The position numbers were made by a program, and so were the translations under genes. The notes beneath the pieces were generated by a model, which was not told where the DNA came from, searched no databases, and saw only the letters and a program-made list of their open reading frames with translations. Shown in pieces: positions 5,586-12,656 of a stretch of DNA of 13,038 bases. The stretch comes from Desulfobacterales bacterium (lineage in GTDB: Bacteria; Desulfobacterota; DSM-4660; Desulfatiglandales; JALVZP01): positions 1 to 13,038 of the forward strand of contig JAMOPX010000131.1 in the NCBI GenBank assembly GCA_027064285.1, read 5' to 3'. Positions within the stretch are counted from its first letter, which is position 1; every line of letters starts with the position of its first letter.

Positions 5586-7202
5586 ATGGTTTCTATATCA
5601 AATCCAATTTTGGGTTTTACACTTATTGTGATATTTGGCTATTTAGGAGGGCTGTTAGCAAGAAGACTCCATCTTCCAAGTATCATAGGTAATTTAAGCG
5701 CAGGACTTATATTTGGACCTTTTTGCATAAAAATATTCTCTCACGAGCTTATAGAAAGTGGACTTTCTCCCTTAAATTCTATCGCATTTGGTTTTATAGC
5801 CTTTTCAATAGCTCTTCATTTAAAGATAGAAGAATTTAAAAAAGTATGTATTTTGACCTTCTCTGATATATTGCTCACTGGTTTTCTCATTTCTTTTGTT
5901 TTTTTTCTTGTTACTGGTTCTATACTTTTCTCTTTATTACTGGGAATTACAGGAGCCACTACAGCACCAGCAGCAAGTCTTGCTATTGTTCATGAAACAA
6001 GAGCCAAAGGTCCGCTTGTTTCTGCCCTGTTACCAACTATAGCATTAAACAATGTAGTTTGCACAATCCTGTTTACATTCATTCTTGGTCTTCTATCCAA
6101 TAGTGGATCCGCATTATTTCATACAGGATTGATTCAGCTCTTAATCGCCTTATTCTTAGGCATAAGTGCTGGGGTATTATTCTGTTTTTCTGTGAGTTTT
6201 ATTAAAAAGCTCAAGATAAATATATTATGGGCATCTTTTTTTTCATTGATGATTTTGGTCGGGATAGCAGACCAACTTCATATTTCTCCACTTTTTGCTT
6301 CTATATGTATGGGACTGGTTATAACAAACACAAAAGAGATAGCAGATGAAGTATTTGAAGCTTTTAGTAAGATCGAGTCTTTTATTTATCTTTTATTTTT
6401 TACAATGGCAGGTGCTCATTTAGATCCATCCTTTATTGCCCAAAAATGGAAGCTTATAATTTTATTTGTAGCTTCCAGGGCCATTGGAAAGCTTGTTGGT
6501 GGATATATTGGTGCTTTTTTTACAGGACTTTATAAAAAAGCTCTCTTTGGAATAGGATTACTTCCTCAAGCAGGATTAGCTCTTGCTTTCTTACTTTTAC
6601 TCGAAGATAAAGGATTAGTCCCTTCACTTATGGAAACTTATTCTGCAATAATTCTTTCTGCAGTGGTATTAAATGAATTTCTTGGCTCCATTGCTACAAA
6701 AATATTATTTAGATTAACAAAGGAGGAAGGGAAGGCATATCCAGCAATATTTGGATTTATCAAAACTGATGATATTGTTATGGGAATCGATGCTGAAGAT
6801 AAATGGGAGGCAATAGCAAAGCTTGTGCATCACTTGTGTGTAAAAAAGGGTATTCCTTTTTCTCAAGAAGGTCAGCTATTAGAAGGAGTTATAAAAAGAG
6901 AAATGTCTATGACTACAGGGATTGGCAGATCATTGGCTATTCCACATGGAATAGTTCAAAACCAGCAGAATATAATAGGTATATTTGCTATTTCTTATAA
7001 AGGCATAGATTTTGGTGCAATGGATGGAAAACCTGTACATTTTATAATCTTAAGTCTAATCCCTGAAGACAAGCTGGATGAGCATCTCAGATACCTTACT
7101 CAGCTTTCAAAGATATTTAGTAAACCGTTTATTTCGGCTGCGCTTATGGAAGCAAGAACAGAAGAAGAGGTGCTGAGGATACTTTGGGAAGCTCAGCAAT
7201 AA
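5586..7202 (+). CDS. CPA-family cation:proton antiporter fused to a PTS EIIA (fructose/Ntr-type) domain
   Basis: The 538-residue protein has an N-terminal membrane part (about 1-385, roughly 12 hydrophobic segments) of the Na+/H+ or K+/H+ exchanger fold. Landmarks are GNLSAGLIFGPF, TGATTAPAASLAIVHETRAK and PLVSALLPTIALNNVVCTILF. The cytoplasmic C-terminus (about 393-538) is an EIIA type 2 domain with the phosphoacceptor motif IGRSLAIPHGIV, His454 being the expected phosphorylated residue. By analogy with EIIA-Ntr, phosphorylation could gate transport, but that is inference. The usual Asp-Asp or Asn-Asp pair in the ion-binding helix reads Asn155-Asn156, and no membrane-embedded Asp replaces it obviously. 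The gene stands alone on the plus strand and overlaps the end of epmA by 10 bp tail-to-tail. Confidence 0.88.
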   Translation: MVSISNPILGFTLIVIFGYLGGLLARRLHLPSIIGNLSAGLIFGPFCIKIFSHELIESGLSPLNSIAFGFIAFSIALHLKIEEFKKVCILTFSDILLTGFLISFVFFLVTGSILFSLLLGITGATTAPAASLAIVHETRAKGPLVSALLPTIALNNVVCTILFTFILGLLSNSGSALFHTGLIQLLIALFLGISAGVLFCFSVSFIKKLKINILWASFFSLMILVGIADQLHISPLFASICMGLVITNTKEIADEVFEAFSKIESFIYLLFFTMAGAHLDPSFIAQKWKLIILFVASRAIGKLVGGYIGAFFTGLYKKALFGIGLLPQAGLALAFLLLLEDKGLVPSLMETYSAIILSAVVLNEFLGSIATKILFRLTKEEGKAYPAIFGFIKTDDIVMGIDAEDKWEAIAKLVHHLCVKKGIPFSQEGQLLEGVIKREMSMTTGIGRSLAIPHGIVQNQQNIIGIFAISYKGIDFGAMDGKPVHFIILSLIPEDKLDEHLRYLTQLSKIFSKPFISAALMEARTEEEVLRILWEAQQ

Positions 7203-8110
7203 GTTAAATCTTCTGGAGTAATAGCTACTACATTATTTATATCTTCTTCGTTACATATAAGCATAACTAGTCTGTCTATTCCAAGTGCTATTCCACTGCA
7301 ATCTGGAAGTTGTTTTACCTTAAAAAAAAACCCTTCTGGCATGGGATAGGGCTCTTTTTTCAATTTTTTTCTTTTTTCATTTTCTATTTTAAGCCTTTTT
7401 TTCATCTCTTTCATATCTATTAGTTCTGTATATCCATTTGCGATTTCTAATCCACATATATAAAGTTCAAATCTTTCTGCATGGTTATCTTTTAGCTTAG
7501 ATAAAGCTGCCATAGATACAGGATAGTCCTTTAAAAATACAGGTTTTTCAATTCCCAGCTTAGGTTCTATTTCATATACCATGATTTCTTCAAATAAACC
7601 TCTGTCTACAGCATCATGCAGAGACATAGATCCATAGCGTTTAAATGCCTCATGTACAGTAATCTGGTGCCAAGGTGGAGTTAACACTATCTCTTTTTCT
7701 CTATACTTTATACTTTCTTTTCCAAGTAGCTCTCGACACAAAAAGATTATAAGAGATTCACATTCCCGCATTAAAGCATTATAGTCAATTTCCACATGAT
7801 ACCATTCCAACATAGTAAATTCTGGGAGATGAAGTTTTCCTTTTTCCCCTTTTCTAAAGCATTTGCATATCTGAAATATCTTTTTATATCCAGAAGCCAA
7901 AAGCATTTTCATGCATAACTCTGGTGAAGTGTGTAAATATCCATCTTCTGCTTTTATAGCATCTATATAGGATTCAGGAATCACATATGGTAAAAGAAAA
8001 GGGGTTTCTACCTCTACGAAACCCCTTTTTCGAAAGAATTCTCTTATTTTGTGCAGTATCTCTGCTCTCAGTTTTATAATTTCTTTTTTATTCTTTAATC
8101 CTTGTAACAT
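7193..8110 (-). CDS. epmA: EF-P lysine ligase EpmA (GenX/PoxA-type, class II lysyl-tRNA synthetase-like)
   Basis: This 305-residue protein is a lysyl-tRNA synthetase catalytic core without the anticodon-binding domain, as in EpmA, which attaches (beta-)lysine to elongation factor P. Class II motif 1 is RGFVEVETPFLLP, motif 2 is FQICKCFRKGEKGKLHLPEF followed by TMLEWY, and motif 3 is SGIALGIDRLVML. Length is slightly below E. coli EpmA (about 325). The partner gene efp is immediately upstream and overlaps by 23 nt, which supports the assignment and suggests translational coupling. The beta-lysine-forming aminomutase EpmB is not in the window. Motif 1 is encoded by a perfect inverted repeat that looks like a terminator. 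The 3' end overlaps the antiporter gene by 10 bp on the opposite strand. Confidence 0.93.
   Translation of the reverse strand: MLQGLKNKKEIIKLRAEILHKIREFFRKRGFVEVETPFLLPYVIPESYIDAIKAEDGYLHTSPELCMKMLLASGYKKIFQICKCFRKGEKGKLHLPEFTMLEWYHVEIDYNALMRECESLIIFLCRELLGKESIKYREKEIVLTPPWHQITVHEAFKRYGSMSLHDAVDRGLFEEIMVYEIEPKLGIEKPVFLKDYPVSMAALSKLKDNHAERFELYICGLEIANGYTELIDMKEMKKRLKIENEKRKKLKKEPYPMPEGFFFKVKQLPDCSGIALGIDRLVMLICNEEDINNVVAITPEDLTYC
7997..8029. terminator. Terminator-like perfect 12-bp inverted repeat inside epmA
   Basis: AAAAGGGGTTTC and its exact complement GAAACCCCTTTT flank a 9-nt loop. Read on either strand the G/C-rich stem is followed by a T-run (TTTTT on plus, TTTTCTTTT on minus), so it has the form of a two-way intrinsic terminator. 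It lies about 80-115 nt inside epmA, over the class II motif 1 codons. It could end antiporter transcripts coming from the left or reduce epmA relative to efp. Translating ribosomes could mask it. Termination is unproven; the repeat itself is plainly visible. Confidence 0.45.
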
Positions 8111-8651
8111 ATTCTCCAGTTCTGGTATCCACTCTGATCTTTTCCCCCTCTTCTATAAAAGTTGGTACACGGATTACATAGCCTGTTTCCAGAACCACAG
8201 GTTTTGTATTACTTGAGACAGAATCTCCTTTTACCCAAGGCTCACTTTTAACCACTTTTATATCTACAAAGTTAGGAAGCTCTATCCCTATGGGTCTTCC
8301 TTCAAAAAACAGCACTTCTACTTCTAAGTTATCTATAAGGAAATTCTTTGCATCTCCTACCTGCTCTTCTGTGAGAAATACTTGTTCATAAGTTTCCATA
8401 TCCATAAAGCAGTATTGATCATCTTGCTTATATAGAAATTGCATCTTTCTTTCCTCTAAATCCGCGGGCTGGAAGGTGTCTATGGAACGATAGGTCTTGT
8501 CTATTATTACTCCAGTAATCATGTTTTTAAGTTTGCATTTATATAGGGCTTGTCCTTTTCCTGGTTTAGAAAATTGAAAGTCAATTATTATATAAGGTTC
8601 ATTATTTATTACTATCTTTAGTCCTTTTCTTAAATCACTTGCTGTGTACAT
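8088..8651 (-). CDS. efp: Elongation factor P
   Basis: The 187-residue protein is a complete EF-P, the three-domain tRNA-shaped factor that enters the ribosomal E site and relieves stalling at consecutive prolines. The N-terminal KOW-like domain carries SKPGKGQAL with Lys32 at the tip, the residue lysylated by EpmA in the EpmA-type pathway. The PGKG loop matches lysine-modified EF-Ps, not the arginine (rhamnosylated) type. The C-terminal OB region ends GEKIRVDTRTGEYVTRIKE, the standard EF-P ending. The start codon lies 17 nt inside the end of hisA and is preceded by a strong ribosome site (AAAGGAG, about 9-10 nt), which may give independent high translation. It overlaps epmA by 23 nt. Confidence 0.97.
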   Translation of the reverse strand: MYTASDLRKGLKIVINNEPYIIIDFQFSKPGKGQALYKCKLKNMITGVIIDKTYRSIDTFQPADLEERKMQFLYKQDDQYCFMDMETYEQVFLTEEQVGDAKNFLIDNLEVEVLFFEGRPIGIELPNFVDIKVVKSEPWVKGDSVSSNTKPVVLETGYVIRVPTFIEEGEKIRVDTRTGEYVTRIKE

Positions 8652-9387
8652 CTTTTCTACACTCCTTTCTTGCTATTTTTATAGCTTCTTTTAGATCGAT
8701 ATCTCCATCATAAAGGGCCCTTCCTATGATAACTCCTTCTATCCCATAAGAAGAAAGGTCTATAATTTTTTTGATATCTTCAATAGTTGCTACTCCACCA
8801 GAAGCAATAATAGGAATATTTACAGAAGAAGCTAACTTTTTTGCTGCCTCTATATTAGGGCCTGTTTTCATCCCATCTCTTTTTATGTCTGTATAAATAA
8901 TAGAAGCTATATCATAGCCTTCAAATCTTTTAGCAATCTCAGTTGGAGTAAGTTTACTGCCTTTTACCCATCCTTCTACTGCTACTTGCCCATCTTTTGC
9001 GTCTATTCCAAGAATTATTTTTTTAGGATATCTTTGAGTAGCTTCTATTAACATATCTGGAGATTCTATTGCAATAGTTCCAAGTATTACATATTTAACT
9101 CCAATACTTATGTATCTTTCTATGGTTTCAATATCTCTGATACCTCCGCCTACCTCTATCTCTGCTGGCACACTTTTGACTATTTTTTCTATAATGTCAA
9201 AATTTATAGGTTTTCCAGAAAATGCTCCGTCCAAATCAACCACATGAATTCTTTCTGCTCCCAATTCATACCATCTTTTTGCCATTTCCTCTGGCTTATC
9301 AGAAAATATAGTTTTAGCCGAAGCAATCCCCTGTTTCAGTCTTACACATTTGCCCTCTTTTATGTCTACTGCTGGAATAATCTTCAT
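8635..9387 (-). CDS. hisA: ProFAR isomerase HisA (histidine biosynthesis)
   Basis: This 250-residue (beta/alpha)8 protein matches HisA, which isomerises the aminoaldose ProFAR to PRFAR in histidine synthesis. Asp8 in IIPAVDIKEGKCVRLKQG and Asp129 in GIDAKDGQVAVEGW are the catalytic pair. EVGGGIRD, YTDIKRDGM, IPIIASGGV and GVIIGRALYDG are the phosphate-binding and fold motifs. The VEGW block favours HisA over HisF. It overlaps the preceding lipoprotein gene by 4 nt (ATGA) and the following efp gene by 17 nt. The partner genes hisF and hisH are not adjacent; a lipoprotein gene sits between hisB and hisA. Confidence 0.96.
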   Translation of the reverse strand: MKIIPAVDIKEGKCVRLKQGIASAKTIFSDKPEEMAKRWYELGAERIHVVDLDGAFSGKPINFDIIEKIVKSVPAEIEVGGGIRDIETIERYISIGVKYVILGTIAIESPDMLIEATQRYPKKIILGIDAKDGQVAVEGWVKGSKLTPTEIAKRFEGYDIASIIYTDIKRDGMKTGPNIEAAKKLASSVNIPIIASGGVATIEDIKKIIDLSSYGIEGVIIGRALYDGDIDLKEAIKIARKECRKDVHSK

Positions 9388-10088
9388 TTTTTACATTTCC
9401 TTTGAGTCTTTAAAAGTTTTTTTACCATTCCGGCTATTCCAATTTCAGCTAATCCTTTAGCTGTAAGCCATCTTCCTTTTCCTTTTATGAATGTTTTTAT
9501 TTCTAAAAGATTTTCACTTAAAGACTTTTGAGTTTTATCAAACTCCTCTGTCCAGACAACCTTACCTTCTTCTGTTTCTATAAGATGTAGGTCAAAACTA
9601 ACAGAAGCTGGTTTCATAGCAGAAAAATCAGATCCTACTCTTTCTTCCCACCTAAATACATATCCTAATAATACTGCATCGGCATCAAATGCAAGCCCTA
9701 TCTGTCTTAGGTAGTTTAAAAGAAGTTCTTTTTTTCTTGTATTATCAATTACTTGGTATAAATCCCAAAATTCCTTTTCAACCATTTGAGGCATTACAAT
9801 CTCAAAGTATTTGTTATTGCTTATGTGTTTCAGAAAAAGGTTTGTCATCACAGTTGTCACATCCTTTGAAACCCTTTCCCCTCTAAAAGTATTGTTTGAG
9901 ATAGGACATCTTACATAAGAGCTTCCTTTAAAAATAGGAGAAACTGGTCTGAATCCTAAGATTACAACCCTTTTTAAACAAGGTATTTCTTCTTTTTCCC
10001 ACCTGAGTTCATTTCTTCTAAAAGAGCAAGAAACAACAGATATAAGAGATAGTATTAAGATAAACGTGGGAAAAGATCTTTTCATCAT
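9384..10088 (-). CDS. Putative lipoprotein of unknown function between hisB and hisA
   Basis: The 234-residue protein starts with a lipoprotein signal peptide (basic MMKR, hydrophobic 8-19, lipobox VVSC with Cys21), so it should be membrane-anchored and exported. The mature part has an alternating alpha/beta pattern with DADAVLLGYVFRWEER, SVSFDLHLIETEEGKVVWTE and FDKTQKSLSENL. This resembles small outer-membrane-associated lipoproteins of the CsgG/LpoB/GNA1162 type that bind or assemble envelope complexes. The family link is a fold-style impression, not a confident match. It overlaps hisB and hisA by 4 nt each (ATGA), so it is firmly inside the operon. Nothing in the sequence links it to histidine synthesis. 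Confidence 0.75.
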   Translation of the reverse strand: MMKRSFPTFILILSLISVVSCSFRRNELRWEKEEIPCLKRVVILGFRPVSPIFKGSSYVRCPISNNTFRGERVSKDVTTVMTNLFLKHISNNKYFEIVMPQMVEKEFWDLYQVIDNTRKKELLLNYLRQIGLAFDADAVLLGYVFRWEERVGSDFSAMKPASVSFDLHLIETEEGKVVWTEEFDKTQKSLSENLLEIKTFIKGKGRWLTAKGLAEIGIAGMVKKLLKTQRKCKK

Positions 10089-10678
10089 AAAAGTCCTTTT
10101 GTGGATGGAACTTGGCCAGAAAGTCGTTCTTCCTTTTGTTTTGCCCTGTCAAATGCCTTGGCAAATGATTTGAATATTGCTTCTGATATATGGTGTGGTT
10201 CTTCACCTGAAAGCAAATCTATATGCAATGTAATCTTTGCATTTACTGCCAATGCATAAAAAAATTCTTTTATAAGACCTATATCAAATTTGCCAGTAAT
10301 AGTTCTTTTCACTGGAACATTATAAGAAAAAAAAGGCCTTCCAGATATGTCTATTACGGTTCTTGCCAGCGCTTCATCCATAGGAATTGTTGCTTCCCCA
10401 TATCTCTTTATGCCTGCTCTATCTAAAAGGGCATCATTTATACACAAGCCTATACATATACCAAGATCTTCAACAGTATGATGATAATCTACTTCTATAT
10501 CTCCTTTTGCTTTTAATTCTATATCCAAAAATCCATGAAGACCTAAGATATTCAGCATATGATCCATAAAAGGGATACCAGTATCTATGGAACAGACACC
10601 TTTTCCATCTAAATCTATTTTAACATAGATATCTGTTTCTTTTGTTTTCCTTTTAATTTCTGAAACCCTCTTGTCCAT
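10085..10678 (-). CDS. hisB: Imidazoleglycerol-phosphate dehydratase HisB
   Basis: The 197-residue protein is a complete monofunctional IGP dehydratase (histidine pathway, Mn-dependent). Its two half-repeats carry the metal-binding motifs DYHHTVEDLG and EEPHHISEAIFKSFAKAF, and it ends PSTKGLL, the family C-terminus. The ATG at 10678 is chosen because the frame further upstream reads through the tRNA-Ala gene. The chosen start gives the normal family N-terminus (RVSEIKRKTKETDI). There is no fused phosphatase domain as in enterobacterial HisB. It follows tRNA-Ala by 22 nt and overlaps the lipoprotein gene by 4 nt, so tRNA and mRNA are probably on one primary transcript. Confidence 0.96.
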   Translation of the reverse strand: MDKRVSEIKRKTKETDIYVKIDLDGKGVCSIDTGIPFMDHMLNILGLHGFLDIELKAKGDIEVDYHHTVEDLGICIGLCINDALLDRAGIKRYGEATIPMDEALARTVIDISGRPFFSYNVPVKRTITGKFDIGLIKEFFYALAVNAKITLHIDLLSGEEPHHISEAIFKSFAKAFDRAKQKEERLSGQVPSTKGLL

Positions 10679-10700
10679 TTTTCCATCTTTCTTAAAAAAA

Positions 10701-10773
10701 TGGAGATGAGGGGACTCGAACCCCCGACCTGTGCGTTGCGAACGCACCGCTCTCCCAACTGAGCTACATCCCC
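10701..10773 (-). tRNA. tRNA-Ala, anticodon CGC
   Basis: The minus strand gives a complete cloverleaf. It has acceptor GGGGATG/CATCTCC, anticodon stem GTGCG/CGCAC with loop TTCGCAA (anticodon CGC, codon GCG), T arm GGGGG/CCCCT with TTCGAGT, and discriminator A. The acceptor contains G3-U70, the main identity element for alanyl-tRNA synthetase, which confirms Ala. CCA is not encoded; the tRNA is followed directly by seven T residues and then hisB. It sits 13 nt after the enoyl-CoA hydratase stop, with a promoter-like -10 in that gap. Confidence 0.97.
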
Positions 10774-10785
10774 ATATATCTAATT

Positions 10786-10794
10786 ATTATACCA
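10786..10794 (-). promoter_or_regulatory. Extended -10 promoter for tRNA-Ala and the hisB-epmA genes
   Basis: On the minus strand TGGTATAAT ends 13 nt before the tRNA 5' end. This is a perfect TATAAT with an upstream TGn, i.e. an extended -10 that can work without a good -35; none is seen at 16-18 nt spacing. Initiation about 7 nt downstream would leave a leader of only some 5 nt before the tRNA. It overlaps the last codons of the enoyl-CoA hydratase gene. Confidence 0.6.
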
Positions 10795-11566
10795 ATTTTC
10801 CTTTAAATTGAGGAGTTCTTTTTTCTAAAAAGGCGTTTAACCCTTCTTTTGCATCCGGGCTTGCAAAACACAAAGCAAAGTTATCTGCTTCCATATAACA
10901 TCCTGACCTAAGGTCCAAATCAAATCCCCTGTCTATGCTTCTTTTTATAGCTCTTAAAGATACCCTGCCTTTACTGCTTATTTCATTAGCTACTTTCATG
11001 GTTTCATTCCATAAATCTTCTTTTGAAAATACCTTGTTCACAATACCCAGCTCTTTTGCTTCATCTGCACCTATTATCCTGCCGGTCATACAAAGCTCTT
11101 TTGCTACTGCTTTTCCTACTAAGCGGGAAAGCCTCTGAGTTCCTCCAAATCCTGGCATAATCCCCAGATTTACTTCAGGCTGACCCAGCTTTGCCTCTTT
11201 TGAACAATAAATAAAGTCACAGGACATAGCTATTTCAAGCCCTCCACCTAACGCAAATCCATTTATACATGCAATCACAGGAATCGGAAGGGCTTCTATT
11301 TTAGAAAAAAGTTCTTGTCCTCTTCTTACAAATCTTCTGGCTTGCAGGGGAGATAGCTTGGCAAGATATGAGATATCTGCACCTGCAATAAATGCTTTTC
11401 CCTGACCAGTAAGAATAAGCACTTTTGTTTCTGAGGGGATTTTGCTAAAAAAATCTTCCATTTCTTCTATCATTTCCTCATTAATAGCATTTAACTGTTT
11501 AGGCCTATTAAATTTTAATATACCAATATCTTCCTGAAGTTCAAATATTAAGGTTTTATATTCCAT
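10787..11566 (-). CDS. Enoyl-CoA hydratase/isomerase (crotonase family)
   Basis: The 259-residue protein is a full-length crotonase. It hydrates trans-2-enoyl-CoA to 3-hydroxyacyl-CoA in fatty-acid or related acyl-CoA breakdown, in the cytoplasm. The CoA/oxyanion-hole segment is FIAGADISYL at 59-68 together with NGFALGGGLEIAM. Both catalytic glutamates of true hydratases are present, Glu111 in GGGLEIA and Glu131 in GQPEVNLG, followed by MPGFGGTQRL. A start at 11566 is preferred over an ATG 24 nt upstream. It leaves a 4-nt gap after the lipoprotein gene, has AAGGAG about 10 nt upstream, and gives the usual family N-terminus (YKTLIFELQEDIGILKFNRP). An acyl-CoA dehydrogenase gene two places upstream supports a beta-oxidation-type role. 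The exact substrate is unknown. Confidence 0.93.
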   Translation of the reverse strand: MEYKTLIFELQEDIGILKFNRPKQLNAINEEMIEEMEDFFSKIPSETKVLILTGQGKAFIAGADISYLAKLSPLQARRFVRRGQELFSKIEALPIPVIACINGFALGGGLEIAMSCDFIYCSKEAKLGQPEVNLGIMPGFGGTQRLSRLVGKAVAKELCMTGRIIGADEAKELGIVNKVFSKEDLWNETMKVANEISSKGRVSLRAIKRSIDRGFDLDLRSGCYMEADNFALCFASPDAKEGLNAFLEKRTPQFKGKLV

Positions 11567-11570
11567 TGGC

Positions 11571-12656
11571 TTATTTCTCCTTGAGCACATCTAAATTTTT
11601 GATCTCTTCTGCCACCTTATCAAGATTTTCTTTTACTCTCTTTATGAGAGGAGAATTAGGATATTGCAGTATTAAGGCTTCCAGTATCCTGTAGGATTCT
11701 TCCAAGTATTTTCTTTTTTTTTCTATTTGTTCGGTTTCTTTGGCCATAAGAAATAGCTTAGCTGCTTTATTTCTTTCTCTGTTTATGATTCCCTCTATAG
11801 CTTGATTTTTTAATTGAGCTATTTTTTCGTCTTTAACTTTTACTTCATTTAAAATTGCAAGTGCTTGCTCAAAATTTTCTTGCTTTATGAGTCTTTCTAC
11901 ATTAATAATAACTAAATTGAGATTAATTTCTTCATTTCTTTCTTCTTCTTTTTCCTGTTTTTCAATATCTTTTTCTTCTGCCTCTTTTACAATATTTTTC
12001 CATTCCTCCAATTTGTTTTTTAGAAATTCTTTTTCTGGAAAGACTGATACTTGCTTAAGGGCTTTTTCGCCTGTTTCTATTGCTTCCCGCAGCATTCCTA
12101 TTTTTCCAAGAGAAAGAGCAAAAATAGTTTCTATTTCGGGGTCTACTATATCTGCTCCAAACTTCAGCTTTAATTCTAAACATTCATTTACAACATCTGT
12201 ATATTTTCCCTTTTGATATGCATCAATTATTTTTATTCTCTTATTTACTATTTCCTTTATTGCTTTAGATATATCCATTTTTCTGGAAAGCAGAGATGCA
12301 TATTGTTCTTCCAATAAAGAAACAGAATTATAAAGGAGTTGTAATATCTTCTTAGTATCATTCAAGTCTATTTTTTCTTTATAAATAAGCTGTTTTATTA
12401 AATTGAAATTGTGAAGCAATGTATTTATTTTGTTTCTTTCTTCTTTCGCAAGATTTGGATTTTTTAAGATATTTTCTAATAGTTTTAGAGTGTTATCTAT
12501 TTCAGCAGGAGGGATGATCTCGCTTACTCTGAGCGAGAATTTTTCTTTTTTGGGTTTTACTATCTTAGGGGTATAAGAAGGTGGGGGAGGAAGTTTTTTT
12601 TGTGGTGCACAAGAAAACATAAAAAACAGAATAAATAAAAAAAGAAAATTGCTCAT
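11571..12656 (-). CDS. Lipoprotein with helical (TPR-like) repeats
   Basis: The 361-residue protein begins with a hydrophobic signal ending FMFSC (Cys16), a plausible lipobox, followed by a Pro-rich linker with four consecutive prolines (23-26). The rest is almost all helical. It has charged helix pairs such as YQKGKYTDVVNECLELKLKF, LSLGKIGMLREAIETGEKAL and ENFEQALAILNEVKV that look like degenerate TPR units, and a Lys/Glu-rich coiled-coil-like segment near residues 225-250. I infer a membrane-anchored scaffold or periplasmic protein and do not recognise a specific family. It overlaps the acyl-CoA dehydrogenase stop by 4 nt (ATGA) and precedes the enoyl-CoA hydratase by 4 nt. That is an odd place for an envelope protein but is firmly operonic. 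Confidence 0.75.
   Translation of the reverse strand: MSNFLFLFILFFMFSCAPQKKLPPPPSYTPKIVKPKKEKFSLRVSEIIPPAEIDNTLKLLENILKNPNLAKEERNKINTLLHNFNLIKQLIYKEKIDLNDTKKILQLLYNSVSLLEEQYASLLSRKMDISKAIKEIVNKRIKIIDAYQKGKYTDVVNECLELKLKFGADIVDPEIETIFALSLGKIGMLREAIETGEKALKQVSVFPEKEFLKNKLEEWKNIVKEAEEKDIEKQEKEEERNEEINLNLVIINVERLIKQENFEQALAILNEVKVKDEKIAQLKNQAIEGIINRERNKAAKLFLMAKETEQIEKKRKYLEESYRILEALILQYPNSPLIKRVKENLDKVAEEIKNLDVLKEK

Noticed and set aside
10679..10747. Upstream extension of hisB starting within tRNA-Ala
   Set aside because: The extra 23 residues are a translation of the tRNA 3' half and match no HisB N-terminus; the ATG at 10678 gives the family start.
11567..11590. Earlier ATG for enoyl-CoA hydratase at 11590
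   Set aside because: It would add MCSRRNKP, which is not family-like, and the AAGGAG ribosome site lies after this ATG and serves the one at 11566.
12518..12552. Hairpin TCTCGCT/AGCGAGA followed by T-runs on the plus strand, terminator-like
   Set aside because: It is only 7 bp, lies inside the Lys-rich coding region of a minus-strand gene, and no plus-strand transcript is expected there. The T-run is simply the Lys codons.
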